From positions 1 through 64,000 of the forward strand of contig JBBSQC010000015.1 of assembly GCA_038258215.1 (NCBI GenBank): 64,000 nt of DNA. Direction: 5' to 3'. The position numbers and the translations under genes are program-made. Position 1 is the first letter of the stretch. The number at the start of each line of letters is the position of its first letter. The DNA is from Fodinibacter sp038258215. Its GTDB lineage: Bacteria > Actinomycetota > Actinomycetes > Actinomycetales > Dermatophilaceae. Positions 1 to 7,383 of the stretch are shown here, piece after piece. A model generated the notes under the pieces. The model searched no databases and was not told where the DNA came from. It saw only the letters and a program-made list of their open reading frames with translations.

Positions 1-750
1 CGGGCCCACGACCGCAACCTCATCGCCAAGGTGCACACCTACCTCGCCGACCACGACACCGAGGGTCTCGACATCCAGGTGCTCTCCCCCGTCGAGGCCG
101 CCAGGGTCTCCGTCGAGCGGATCCGCCGCGGCGAGGACACGATCTCGGTGACCGGCAACGTGCTGCGCGACTACAACACCGACCTCTTCCCGATCCTCGA
201 GGTCGGTACCAGCGCCAAGATGCTCTCCGTCGTGCCCCTGATGAGCGGTGGCGGCCTCTTCGAGACCGGCGCGGGTGGCTCCGCGCCCAAGCACGTGCAG
301 CAGCTGCTCGAGGAGGACTACCTCCGCTGGGACAGCCTCGGGGAGTTCCTCGCCCTGGCCGAGAGCTTCCGCCACGAGGCCGACGGCGGCAACGCCCGCG
401 CCGGACTCCTCGGTGAGGCCCTGGACCGCGCCACGGAGCGCCTGCTGAACGAGAACAAGTCGCCGGCCAGGCGGGTCGGGCAGATCGACAACCGTGGCAG
501 CCACTTCTGGCTCGCGCGGTTCTGGGCCCAGGAGCTGGCCGAGCAGACCGACGACGCCGCGCTCGCCACGGCATTCGCTGCGGTCGCGACCGCCCTGGCC
601 GAGGGTGCCGAGGCCATCGAGGCCGAGCTCATCGCGGTGCAGGGTCACCCGGCCGACATCGGCGGCTACTACCGCCCGGACGGTGAGAAGGCGTCCGCCG
701 TGATGCGCCCGTCGACCACCTTCAACGAGATCCTCGCCAGCTTGGGGTGA
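1..750 (+). CDS. icd: NADP-dependent isocitrate dehydrogenase, monomeric type (C-terminal part)
   Basis: This is the last 249 residues of a monomeric (about 80 kDa, IDH-II class) isocitrate dehydrogenase, which oxidises isocitrate to 2-oxoglutarate with NADP+ in the TCA cycle. The reading frame is open from the first base, so the start lies outside the window. Family-typical stretches are GTSAKMLSVVPLMSGGGLFETGAGG (given here only as its core, SAKMLSVVPLMSGGG), then DNRGSHFWLARFW and, near the end, the ADIGGYYRPD and MRPSTTFNEIL segments. The complete enzyme is about 740 residues. It is followed by a 93-base gap and aqpZ on the same strand. Family assignment is firm; the partner mdh is 1.8 kb downstream. 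Confidence 0.96.
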   Translation, partial: RAHDRNLIAKVHTYLADHDTEGLDIQVLSPVEAARVSVERIRRGEDTISVTGNVLRDYNTDLFPILEVGTSAKMLSVVPLMSGGGLFETGAGGSAPKHVQQLLEEDYLRWDSLGEFLALAESFRHEADGGNARAGLLGEALDRATERLLNENKSPARRVGQIDNRGSHFWLARFWAQELAEQTDDAALATAFAAVATALAEGAEAIEAELIAVQGHPADIGGYYRPDGEKASAVMRPSTTFNEILASLG

Positions 751-782
751 CTCGGTCGGCCCCACCGGCGGGGCGCCGCCGC

Positions 783-815
783 GAGACGCGTCTCACCGGT
801 GTGTCTCGCGCGAGA
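783..815. promoter_or_regulatory. Two adjacent perfect palindromes between icd and aqpZ
   Basis: GAGACGCGTCTC (783-794) and TCTCGCGCGAGA (804-815) are perfect 12-base palindromes nine bases apart, 28 bases before the aqpZ start. They share the GAGA/TCTC ends. They could be operator half-sites for aqpZ or a compound hairpin ending icd transcription. Nothing here decides between these, and no regulator is assigned. Confidence 0.35.
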
Positions 816-843
816 TCGACTCTCCCCGGGCAGACTTTAACCC

Positions 844-1653
844 ATGACCTCACCCTCGATGGTTCAACGTCTCGGTGCGGAGTTCCTCGGCACCTTCTGG
901 CTCGTCTTCGGCGGCTGCGGCGCCGCGATCTTCTCGGCCACCGTCATCTCACCGGTGTCCGGCGGAGCGGTGCAGATCGGCATCGGCTTCCTCGGTGTCG
1001 CGCTCGCCTTCGGCCTCACTGTCGTGACCATGGCCTACGCCGTCGGCCACGTCTCCGGGGCGCACTTCAACCCGGCGGTGACCATCGGCGTCGCCGTCGC
1101 CAAGCGGTTCGAGTGGAAGGACGTGCCGGCCTACGTCGTCACGCAGGTTGTGGCCGGACTCCTGGCCGGCACGGCGCTCTACGGCATCGCCAACGGCAAG
1201 GCCGGTTTCGAGGCCACCGGCAACATGGCCGCGAACGGCTACGGCACCCACTCCCCCGGCGGCTACTCGCTCACCGCGGTGCTCGTCGCGGAGGTGCTGC
1301 TCACCGCGGTCTTCCTCTACGTCATCCTCGGGGCCACCGACTCGCGCGCACCGCAGGGCTTCGCCCCGATCGCGATCGGCCTGTCGCTGACCCTGATCCA
1401 CCTCATCTCGATCCCCATCTCCAACACCTCCGTCAACCCGGCGCGCTCCACCGGCGTCGCGTTCTTCAACGGCGCGGGCGCCCCCGGGCAGCTGTGGCTC
1501 TTCTGGCTCGCCCCGATCCTCGGTGCGGCGATCGCCGGCGCGACGTTCCACCTCATCACCGGGGTCGACCGCCGCGACCGCGACATCTCCGGCGAGGTGG
1601 ATGCCGAGGACGTCACCCCCGCGGACGGCATCGACCCCAACGCCCCTCGCTGA
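844..1653 (+). CDS. aqpZ: Aquaporin Z-like water channel (MIP family)
   Basis: A 269-residue integral membrane protein of the major intrinsic protein family, expected to conduct water across the cytoplasmic membrane. Both pore motifs are intact: NPA at residues 76-78 (GAHFNPAVT) and NPA at 198-200 followed by Arg201 (SVNPARSTG), the selectivity-filter arginine. Six hydrophobic segments are visible, and length matches bacterial AqpZ (about 230-270). The tail is acidic and soluble. The gene stands alone between icd and the convergent ceramidase-like gene. A glycerol facilitator is less likely because the residue after the second NPA arginine is not the Asp seen in GlpF (ARSTG rather than ARD). 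Confidence 0.93.
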   Translation: MTSPSMVQRLGAEFLGTFWLVFGGCGAAIFSATVISPVSGGAVQIGIGFLGVALAFGLTVVTMAYAVGHVSGAHFNPAVTIGVAVAKRFEWKDVPAYVVTQVVAGLLAGTALYGIANGKAGFEATGNMAANGYGTHSPGGYSLTAVLVAEVLLTAVFLYVILGATDSRAPQGFAPIAIGLSLTLIHLISIPISNTSVNPARSTGVAFFNGAGAPGQLWLFWLAPILGAAIAGATFHLITGVDRRDRDISGEVDAEDVTPADGIDPNAPR

Positions 1654-1673
1654 CTCCTCACCCCCGGCGCCGC

Positions 1674-2495
1674 TCACCCACCGTGGGCGGCGTCGGCGCG
1701 TTCGGCGGCGTAGTGCCGAAAGAGCAGGTAGGACGAGAGGGCGCAGAGCAGGTGCCAGATGCCGTGGGCCTGGAGCAACGAGGTCGGGTCGCACCACGGG
1801 TGCGCGTTCTTCCCCGTCGTCCAGATCGCGAAGGCCACCGCCAGCACGAGCACCGACGCCACCCCGAAGGCCACGTCCTGGCGTGGTGAGCGACGCCGCA
1901 CGAGGGCCACCTCGAGCCCGATCGCCACCCACAGCTCGGCCGCGAACACGGCATTTCCGATGTGCCCGAGCAGGGGCACGCTGCCCCCCTGGAGGTAGAT
2001 CGCCATGCCCGCCGCCACCGCGACGACGAACGCCACCGCGAGCAGGCCCGGCCCGCGGCGGAGGTAGCGCATCAGCGCGTAGGCAAGGGCGAAGCCCGAC
2101 ACGAGGAACATGCTCAGCAGGTCCAGGTGGCCACCGAGGTCGCTCTGCGTCGCGTGCATCGCCATGCTGCCCGGGCCCAGGAGCACCACCAGCACGGCGT
2201 AGGCCGTGGCCAGGCCCGGGCGCGCCCCCATGGTGCGGCCCAGGCGGAGCCGGTCTCCGGCATACCAGGCGACCGACAGCCCGGCGATGACGAAGCCGAT
2301 GTTGCTCCACGAGTTGACCGGCTGGAGGAGCCAGGTGCCGCGCGCCGCCTCACAGAAGCCGTCGCCCCGACCGACGTCGGGCCCGAGCCAGCCCCACCGC
2401 GCAGCGCCGAGCACCAGCGCGAGTGACAGGATCGCGGCGCCGCCCGCTGCGGCCAGCGGCCGGGGATCGCGCCCACCACGCCCCGCACTCACCAT
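1674..2495 (-). CDS. Ceramidase-like membrane hydrolase (CREST superfamily)
   Basis: A 273-residue polytopic protein with about seven membrane spans. It matches the alkaline ceramidase family of the CREST superfamily of membrane hydrolases. The zinc-site residues appear in family order: Cys-Glu near residue 48 (FCEAARGTW), Asn-Ser-x-Ser-Asn near 61-65, His114 and Asp125 (MHATQSDLGGHLDLL), and a His pair near the C-terminus (LQAHGIWHL). The actual substrate in bacteria is unknown. I chose the ATG at 2493-2495; starts further upstream would add a basic, non-membrane leader and run into the mdh promoter region. It is convergent with aqpZ and divergent from mdh. Confidence 0.8.
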   Translation of the reverse strand: MVSAGRGGRDPRPLAAAGGAAILSLALVLGAARWGWLGPDVGRGDGFCEAARGTWLLQPVNSWSNIGFVIAGLSVAWYAGDRLRLGRTMGARPGLATAYAVLVVLLGPGSMAMHATQSDLGGHLDLLSMFLVSGFALAYALMRYLRRGPGLLAVAFVVAVAAGMAIYLQGGSVPLLGHIGNAVFAAELWVAIGLEVALVRRRSPRQDVAFGVASVLVLAVAFAIWTTGKNAHPWCDPTSLLQAHGIWHLLCALSSYLLFRHYAAERADAAHGG

Positions 2496-2592
2496 GGGGC
2501 CACCCCAGCACACCGCCCGGTGCCACACCATGGTGGCGCGCTGATAGCGTCGAGTCCGACCAGATGTCCTCGTCGCACGAAGGGGTACCCCC

Positions 2593-3582
2593 GTGAGCAG
2601 CACGCCCGTCAAGGTCGCCGTCACCGGCGCCGCCGGCCAGATCGGCTACAGCCTCCTCTTCCGCATCGCCAGCGGAGCTCTGCTCGGCCCGGACACTCCG
2701 GTCGAGCTGCGGCTGCTGGAGATCACGCCCGCGCTCAAGGCGCTCGAGGGCGTCGTCATGGAGCTGGACGACTGCGCCTTCCCGACCCTGGCCGGCGTCG
2801 AGATCGGCGACGACGCCGCGAAGGTCTTCGACGGCGTCAACCACGCCCTGCTCGTCGGGGCGCGTCCGCGCGGCCCCGGCATGGAGCGCGGGGACCTGCT
2901 GGAGGCCAACGGTGGCATCTTCGCGCCGCAGGGCAAGGCGCTGAACGAGGTGGCCGCCGACGACGTGCGCATCACCATCACCGGCAACCCGGCCAACACC
3001 AACGCGCTCATCGCGATGAGCAACGCCCCCGACATCCCGACGGAGCGGTTCTCAGCGCTCACCCGCCTCGACCACAACCGTGCGATCAGCCAGCTGGCCG
3101 CCAAGCTCAGGGTGCCCGTCACCGACATCAAGAGGATGACGATCTGGGGCAACCACTCCGCGACGCAGTATCCCGACCTGTTCCACGCCGAGGTCGCCGG
3201 CCGCAACGCCGCCGAGGTCGTGGGCGACCAGGACTGGCTCGCCGACACCTTCATCCCGACGGTCGCCAAGCGCGGGGCCGCGATCATCGAGGCCAGGGGT
3301 GCCTCATCCGCGGCATCCGCAGCATCGGCGACCATCGACCACGCCCGCACCTGGGTCGAGGGCACCCCCGAGGGTGACTGGGTCTCGATGTCGGTGCGCT
3401 CCGACGGCTCGTACGGCGTCGAGGAGGGCCTGATCTCCTCCTTCCCCGTGACCGTCAGTGGCGGTGCGTGGACGATCGTCCAGGGCCTGGACATCGACGA
3501 CTTCTCGCGCGGCAAGATCGACGCCTCGGTCAAGGAGCTCGCCGAGGAGCGCGACGCGGTGCGGGCCCTCGGCCTGATCTGA
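2593..3582 (+). CDS. mdh: Malate dehydrogenase
   Basis: A 329-residue cytoplasmic NAD-dependent malate dehydrogenase (malate to oxaloacetate, TCA cycle), of the length usual for actinobacterial enzymes. The nucleotide-binding glycine motif is at residues 11-19 (TGAAGQIGYS), the substrate-binding arginines lie in RPRGPGMERGD (near 91-99), GNPANTNAL is at 131-139, and the catalytic His188 is in WGNHSATQYPD. The start is GTG at 2593 with an AGGGG ribosome site upstream. An Ala/Ser-rich stretch (ASSAASAASA, near residue 237) takes the place of the usual short loop. It is divergent from the ceramidase-like gene and followed ten bases after its stop by a repeated 3'-end element. Confidence 0.97.
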   Translation: MSSTPVKVAVTGAAGQIGYSLLFRIASGALLGPDTPVELRLLEITPALKALEGVVMELDDCAFPTLAGVEIGDDAAKVFDGVNHALLVGARPRGPGMERGDLLEANGGIFAPQGKALNEVAADDVRITITGNPANTNALIAMSNAPDIPTERFSALTRLDHNRAISQLAAKLRVPVTDIKRMTIWGNHSATQYPDLFHAEVAGRNAAEVVGDQDWLADTFIPTVAKRGAAIIEARGASSAASAASATIDHARTWVEGTPEGDWVSMSVRSDGSYGVEEGLISSFPVTVSGGAWTIVQGLDIDDFSRGKIDASVKELAEERDAVRALGLI

Positions 3583-3591
3583 CCCCCGCCT

Positions 3592-3662
3592 CAACTTTCT
3601 CGCCCGATCCCGGAACCTTCACCTCAGCACCACGTCGTCACCGGTGCGAAGGTGAAGGTTCC
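3592..3662 (+). repeat. 3'-end repeat element, copy A (after mdh)
   Basis: It starts with the 20-mer CAACTTTCTCGCCCGATCCC (3592-3611), then an inverted repeat: GGAACCTTCACC (3612-3623) and GGTGAAGGTTCC (3651-3662), with a smaller GCACC/GGTGC pair inside. The 20-mer lies 10 bases after the mdh stop. The same 20-mer is found in reverse orientation after folD and after allG, always nearest the stop codon. Confidence 0.85.
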
Positions 3663-3696
3663 TGCGTGCGGTGGCGCGCGCTCGGCGCTTGCCTGG

Positions 3697-4713
3697 TCAG
3701 GCGCGGCGCAGCCCCGCACGCACCGCCGCGGCCACGGCGCCGGGCCGCTCGAGGTCGGCCCAGGTGACTCGCACGACGACATAGCCGAGTCGTCGCAGAC
3801 GGTCCTCTCGGCGCTTCTCGTCCCAGAGCACCTTCGGGTCCCCGGCGGCATACTTCACCTTGCCGTCGAACTCGACGACCACCATGGTGCCCTCGACGAG
3901 GAAGTCCACGCGTGCCACGAAGGCTCCTGACTCGTCCGTGATGCTCACCTGCGGTCGCGCGACGATCCCCGCCATCGACATCGCCACACCGCACCGGGAC
4001 TCCCCCACCGACTCCCGCCGGCCATCGAGCAGCCGCAGCATGGATGCCGCCCGGCTGGAGTGCGGCCACGTCGCCGCGGCCGCCCCTGCGTCGGCCAGCT
4101 GCTGGTCCGTCACGACCCCCTCGCGCAGGGCGGAATCCGCACTCACGACGCCCGCCACGATGCCCCGGTCGATCGCGTGCTGTACCAGCGCTTCGCCGGG
4201 TGCCGTCGCGGGGCCCCAGTCGGTGTCCACGATGCCGCCGCGCATCGGGCGCACCCAGAAGGCGCTCATTCCCCCGGCGCGCCTCACGGGTCGCAGGATG
4301 CTCGGCACGTCCAGGGGCGCACCCCAGACCGCAACACCGTGGGCGAGCAGCGCCGAGGTGCTGGCCAGGACCGAGTCGGGGTAGACGAGCAACGCCCCCG
4401 CGCAGAGCTGCCGGTGCCACCCCTCGGCGGCGTGGTCGACCAACACCTCCACGGCATACAGTCCCCGCCCGGGGTGCCGGAGCACCCCCGTCTTCACGAG
4501 CGCCACGAGCATCGGAGCCGAGATGCCGGATGCCGTGGCCTGGGCCGTGGTGATCATCCCCCGTTGAGTCTGAGCGATGCCGACGAGCACGGGGTCGAGG
4601 GAGGGAACTGCCGATCCGCCGGCGGGCCCCGAGGACGGCACCGCACGCTCGTCGGTGCGGGACCGGTTCTGCGGGCTGGCGGGCCAGAGGGTCAGGGCCG
4701 ATGGAGTCGTCAT
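3697..4713 (-). CDS. DUF559 nuclease-fold protein with AbiEi-like N-terminal domain
   Basis: A 338-residue protein of a type common in Actinobacteria. The N-terminal third resembles the winged-helix domain of AbiEi-type antitoxins (QRGMITTAQATASGI, then a GVLRHPGRGLYAV turn). The C-terminal third is a DUF559 region related to the Vsr/PD-(D/E)XK nuclease fold, with VDFLVEGTMVVVEFDGKVKY (core VVVEFDGK) giving the Asp-Glu-x-Asp-x-Lys pattern, then RLRRLGYVVVRVTW. Its biological role is not established in the family. No toxin partner lies next to it, so I do not call it a toxin-antitoxin pair. The ATG at 4711-4713 is preferred to an upstream ATG that would add 25 residues. It occupies the mdh-folD interval. 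Confidence 0.75.
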   Translation of the reverse strand: MTTPSALTLWPASPQNRSRTDERAVPSSGPAGGSAVPSLDPVLVGIAQTQRGMITTAQATASGISAPMLVALVKTGVLRHPGRGLYAVEVLVDHAAEGWHRQLCAGALLVYPDSVLASTSALLAHGVAVWGAPLDVPSILRPVRRAGGMSAFWVRPMRGGIVDTDWGPATAPGEALVQHAIDRGIVAGVVSADSALREGVVTDQQLADAGAAAATWPHSSRAASMLRLLDGRRESVGESRCGVAMSMAGIVARPQVSITDESGAFVARVDFLVEGTMVVVEFDGKVKYAAGDPKVLWDEKRREDRLRRLGYVVVRVTWADLERPGAVAAAVRAGLRRA

Positions 4714-4842
4714 GAGGACGCACCCTCGCCCAAGGCCCCAGCCGATGACCAGACCGCGCGGAGAGCTGTGGACGGGGCGGCACGGCATACGCCGGCTGTG
4801 GACGGAGACCGTGCGGTCCGACAGGCGCGCCCTTCACGCAAG

Positions 4843-4911
4843 AACCTTCAGGCTCGCACCCCCACGGTTGTGGTGCGAGCCTGAAGGTTGCGGGATCGGG
4901 CGAGAAAGTTG
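4843..4911 (-). repeat. 3'-end repeat element, copy B (after folD)
   Basis: On the minus strand, the 20-mer CAACTTTCTCGCCCGATCCC (complement of 4892-4911) begins 15 bases after the folD stop. It is followed by a perfect 18-base inverted repeat: 4843-4860 (AACCTTCAGGCTCGCACC on the plus strand) pairs with 4872-4889 around an 11-base loop. It is the most symmetrical of the three copies and could act as a factor-independent hairpin, although no T-run follows. Confidence 0.85.
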
Positions 4912-4925
4912 GGCGGCGACGGGCG

Positions 4926-5825
4926 TCAGGTGCCGATCGTCGCGCCGGGGCGGGATGCCGCGTCCATCAGCGCGCGCTCGGCGGCCTCGACGACGTTGGT
5001 GAGGAGCATCGCCCGGGTCATCGGGCCGACGCCACCGGGGTTCGGGCTGACGAAACCGGCGACGTCCCAGACGTCCGGGGCGAGGTCACCCGCGACGACG
5101 GACTTGCCCGTCTCGTCGTCCACGACCCGTGAGACCCCGACGTCGAGCAGGGCGGCACCCGGCTTGACCATGTCAGCGGTGATGATGCCGGGCACTCCAG
5201 CCGCGGCAACGACGATGTCGGCCTGGCGCACCTCTGCCGCAAGGTCACGAGTGCCGGTGTGGCACAGCGTGACGGTCGCGTTCTCGGAGCGTCGGGTGAG
5301 GATCAGCCCCAAGGGGCGACCCACGGTCAACCCTCGGCCCACGACGACGACCTTGGCACCCGCGATCGGCACGGCGTACCGGCGGAGCAGCTCGATGCAC
5401 CCGACCGGCGTGCACGGAAGCGGTGCGGGCGCGCCGAGCACCAGCCAGCCGAGGTTCATCGGGTGCAGTCCGTCGACGTCCTTGGCGGGGTCGACTGCGG
5501 AGAGGATGGCGAACTCGTCGAGACCGGTGGGCTGCTGGACGATGAAGCCGGTGCAGTCCGGGTCCTCGTTGAGTGTGCGCACCACCTCGAGCACCTCGTC
5601 CTGGGAGGTGCCAGCGGGCAGGTCGTGGCGGAAGCTGCGGATACCGATCTCGGCGCAGTCACGGTGCTTGGCCCCGACGTACCAGTGGCTGCCGGGATCG
5701 TCGCCGACGAGCACCGTGCCCAGTCCGGGAACGATGCCGTGCCCGGCCAGGGTGGACACCCGGGCCGTGAGCTCCTCCTTGATCGTCGCGAGGATTGCCT
5801 TGCCGTCGAGAGTCGTCGCGGTCAC
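4926..5825 (-). CDS. folD: Bifunctional methylenetetrahydrofolate dehydrogenase / methenyltetrahydrofolate cyclohydrolase
   Basis: A 299-residue cytoplasmic enzyme of one-carbon metabolism. It oxidises 5,10-methylene-THF and hydrolyses the methenyl product to 10-formyl-THF, the donor used by the PurH and PurN encoded later in the window. FolD signatures are clear: the YVGAKHRDCAEIGI helix with the catalytic Lys, IVQQPTGLDE (usually VQLPLP), DVDGLHPMNLG, GRGLTVGRPLGL (nucleotide site) and the C-terminal PNPGGVGPMTRAML. The GTG at 5823-5825 gives the normal N-terminus (TATTLDGKAI); an upstream ATG would add 34 non-conserved residues. VQQPTG instead of VQLPLP is a mild variant. Its usual neighbour purH is 39 kb away. 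Confidence 0.95.
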   Translation of the reverse strand: MTATTLDGKAILATIKEELTARVSTLAGHGIVPGLGTVLVGDDPGSHWYVGAKHRDCAEIGIRSFRHDLPAGTSQDEVLEVVRTLNEDPDCTGFIVQQPTGLDEFAILSAVDPAKDVDGLHPMNLGWLVLGAPAPLPCTPVGCIELLRRYAVPIAGAKVVVVGRGLTVGRPLGLILTRRSENATVTLCHTGTRDLAAEVRQADIVVAAAGVPGIITADMVKPGAALLDVGVSRVVDDETGKSVVAGDLAPDVWDVAGFVSPNPGGVGPMTRAMLLTNVVEAAERALMDAASRPGATIGT

Positions 5826-5916
5826 GAGCCCAATTCTTTCACGGCTGCTGAGGGCCACGTCCCACGGCGGATGCCGTGGCCCGGCATCCGCCTGCTTCAC
5901 ACCGAGACCTTCACCT

Positions 5917-5974
5917 CGACACGACAAACGAAGGGGTGCGGGCCTGAAGGTTCTGGGATCGGGCGAGAAAGTTG
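5917..5974 (-). repeat. 3'-end repeat element, copy C (after allG)
   Basis: On the minus strand the 20-mer (complement of 5955-5974) lies two bases after the allG stop, followed by AACCTTCAGGCCCGCACC and a looser hairpin (ACCTTCA 5917-5923 with TGAAGGT 5945-5951). It also occupies the gap between the folD start and the allG end, so both accessory-block edges near folD carry this element. Confidence 0.8.
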
Positions 5975-5976
5975 TG

Positions 5977-7383
5977 TCAGGTGGGGACGCTGGCGGCGAG
6001 GGCGGCCAGGGCGGCGGTGAAGCACTCGGCCGGTGGAGTGACGAGCCCCGCCCCCACCTGCCCGGTGCCCGCGACGCGCCCGGCCATGCCGGTGTTGATC
6101 TGCGGCAGGATGCCGGTGCGCACCACCTTGGTCACGTCGATGCCCGTCGGCGTGCCCCGGAACCCCAGGATCGGCACCTGGTATGCCGGGTGCTCACCGG
6201 TGGTGACCTCGTACATCGTGCGGGTCGTGCGCAGGGCGAAGGGCACATCTCCGCCGACGAACCGCACGATCGCTGGCGCCGCGGCCATCGCGAACCCGCC
6301 GATGCCACCGGTCTCGGTGATGGCCGAGTCCCCGATGTCGGGGTTGGCGTCGTCGGGGCCGTAGTCACCGAGGAAGAGCCCCTCGGGCGTGTTGGCGGGG
6401 CCGGTGAACCACTGCTCCCCGGTGCCGGAGACGCGGATGCCGAAGTCGGTGCCGTTGCGCGCCATCGTCGTGACGACGCTCGACCCGGGGATGCCCTCGG
6501 CGGCCAGGGTCGCGAGCTTGCAGGCCGGCATGCCGAGGTTGAGGAAGAAGTGCTCGTTGGCCCCGGAGAAGCGCACCGCCTCCGCGATGTCGGCTGACGA
6601 GGCGTCGGCGGTGATCATGCCCGGCAGCAGCTCACGGAGCAGCATCAGCGACCCGGCCCGGTTGCGGTTGTGGCCCTCGTCGCCCATCTGGAGCATCTGC
6701 GCGATGATCGCCCGGATGTCGATCGGCCCGGTCGAACGCACGGCCTGGCGCAGGATCGGGCCGAGCACGTCGGTCATCCAGCGCAGTCGCTCGATGACCT
6801 CCGGCCCGTAGGCGCCGTAGCGCAGCACCTTGCCCAGGCCCTCGTTGAGCGAGCACCACGAGTCGTTGCCGTGCACCTCGTCGCGCAGCGCATAGACCCA
6901 CATCGAGGGGCTCACCACCCCGGCCATCGGGCCGACCGCCCCTCGGTGGTGGCACGGCTCGAGGTGATGGGCGCCTCGTGCCAGCTGCTGCTGGGCGTCC
7001 TCCGGGTTGTCGGCCAGCCCCTCGAGGAGGACGGCCCCGATGAGGGCGCCGCGCATCGGCCCCGACGCCCGCGACCACTCGATCGGCGGACCGGCGTGCA
7101 GGAAGGTGCCGCGCTCGAGGCCCAGCCCCTCGCTTGCCGGGACGACATCGACGAGGGTCGCCTGGGCGCTGGTCATCCGTTCCAGCGCAAGGGCATTGGC
7201 GGATGCACGACGAGAGTCGCCCATGACCCGGGCCAGGTCGGTCTCGGTTCCGGGCAGCGGTGGGTGCCAGTCCACCTCGGCCACCGTGACGGCCTGGTCG
7301 CGCAACGCATCGGCGAAGAGGGACGCGCCGGAGGTGGCGACGACGGGGTCACCCTGGAGCAGACCGTGCAACGGGCGGGTCAC
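5977..7383 (-). CDS. allG: DUF1116 protein, AllG (YlbE)-like subunit of a carbamoyltransferase
   Basis: A 468-residue DUF1116 protein, homologous to E. coli YlbE/AllG. AllG with AllF (FdrA) and AllH forms oxamate carbamoyltransferase, which phosphorolyses oxalurate to oxamate plus carbamoyl phosphate. Family-typical conserved stretches include PSMWVYALRDEVHGN, LNEGLGKVLRYGAY, QMGDEGHNRNRAGSLML, RFSGANEHFFLNLGMPA, MARNGTDFGI and the C-terminal GTPTGIDVTKVV and INTGMAGR. The GTG start (7381-7383) overlaps the allF stop as GTGA, so the two are translationally coupled; a longer reading from 7476 would sit entirely inside allF. No allantoin genes are adjacent, and barbiturase is in the window, so the substrate here may be ureidomalonate (inference). 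Confidence 0.88.
   Translation of the reverse strand: MTRPLHGLLQGDPVVATSGASLFADALRDQAVTVAEVDWHPPLPGTETDLARVMGDSRRASANALALERMTSAQATLVDVVPASEGLGLERGTFLHAGPPIEWSRASGPMRGALIGAVLLEGLADNPEDAQQQLARGAHHLEPCHHRGAVGPMAGVVSPSMWVYALRDEVHGNDSWCSLNEGLGKVLRYGAYGPEVIERLRWMTDVLGPILRQAVRSTGPIDIRAIIAQMLQMGDEGHNRNRAGSLMLLRELLPGMITADASSADIAEAVRFSGANEHFFLNLGMPACKLATLAAEGIPGSSVVTTMARNGTDFGIRVSGTGEQWFTGPANTPEGLFLGDYGPDDANPDIGDSAITETGGIGGFAMAAAPAIVRFVGGDVPFALRTTRTMYEVTTGEHPAYQVPILGFRGTPTGIDVTKVVRTGILPQINTGMAGRVAGTGQVGAGLVTPPAECFTAALAALAASVPT

Noticed and set aside
3697..4713. Type IV toxin-antitoxin system
   Set aside because: An AbiEi-like N-domain is present, but no AbiEii-type nucleotidyltransferase toxin lies next to it; the DUF559 fusion is common as a stand-alone gene.
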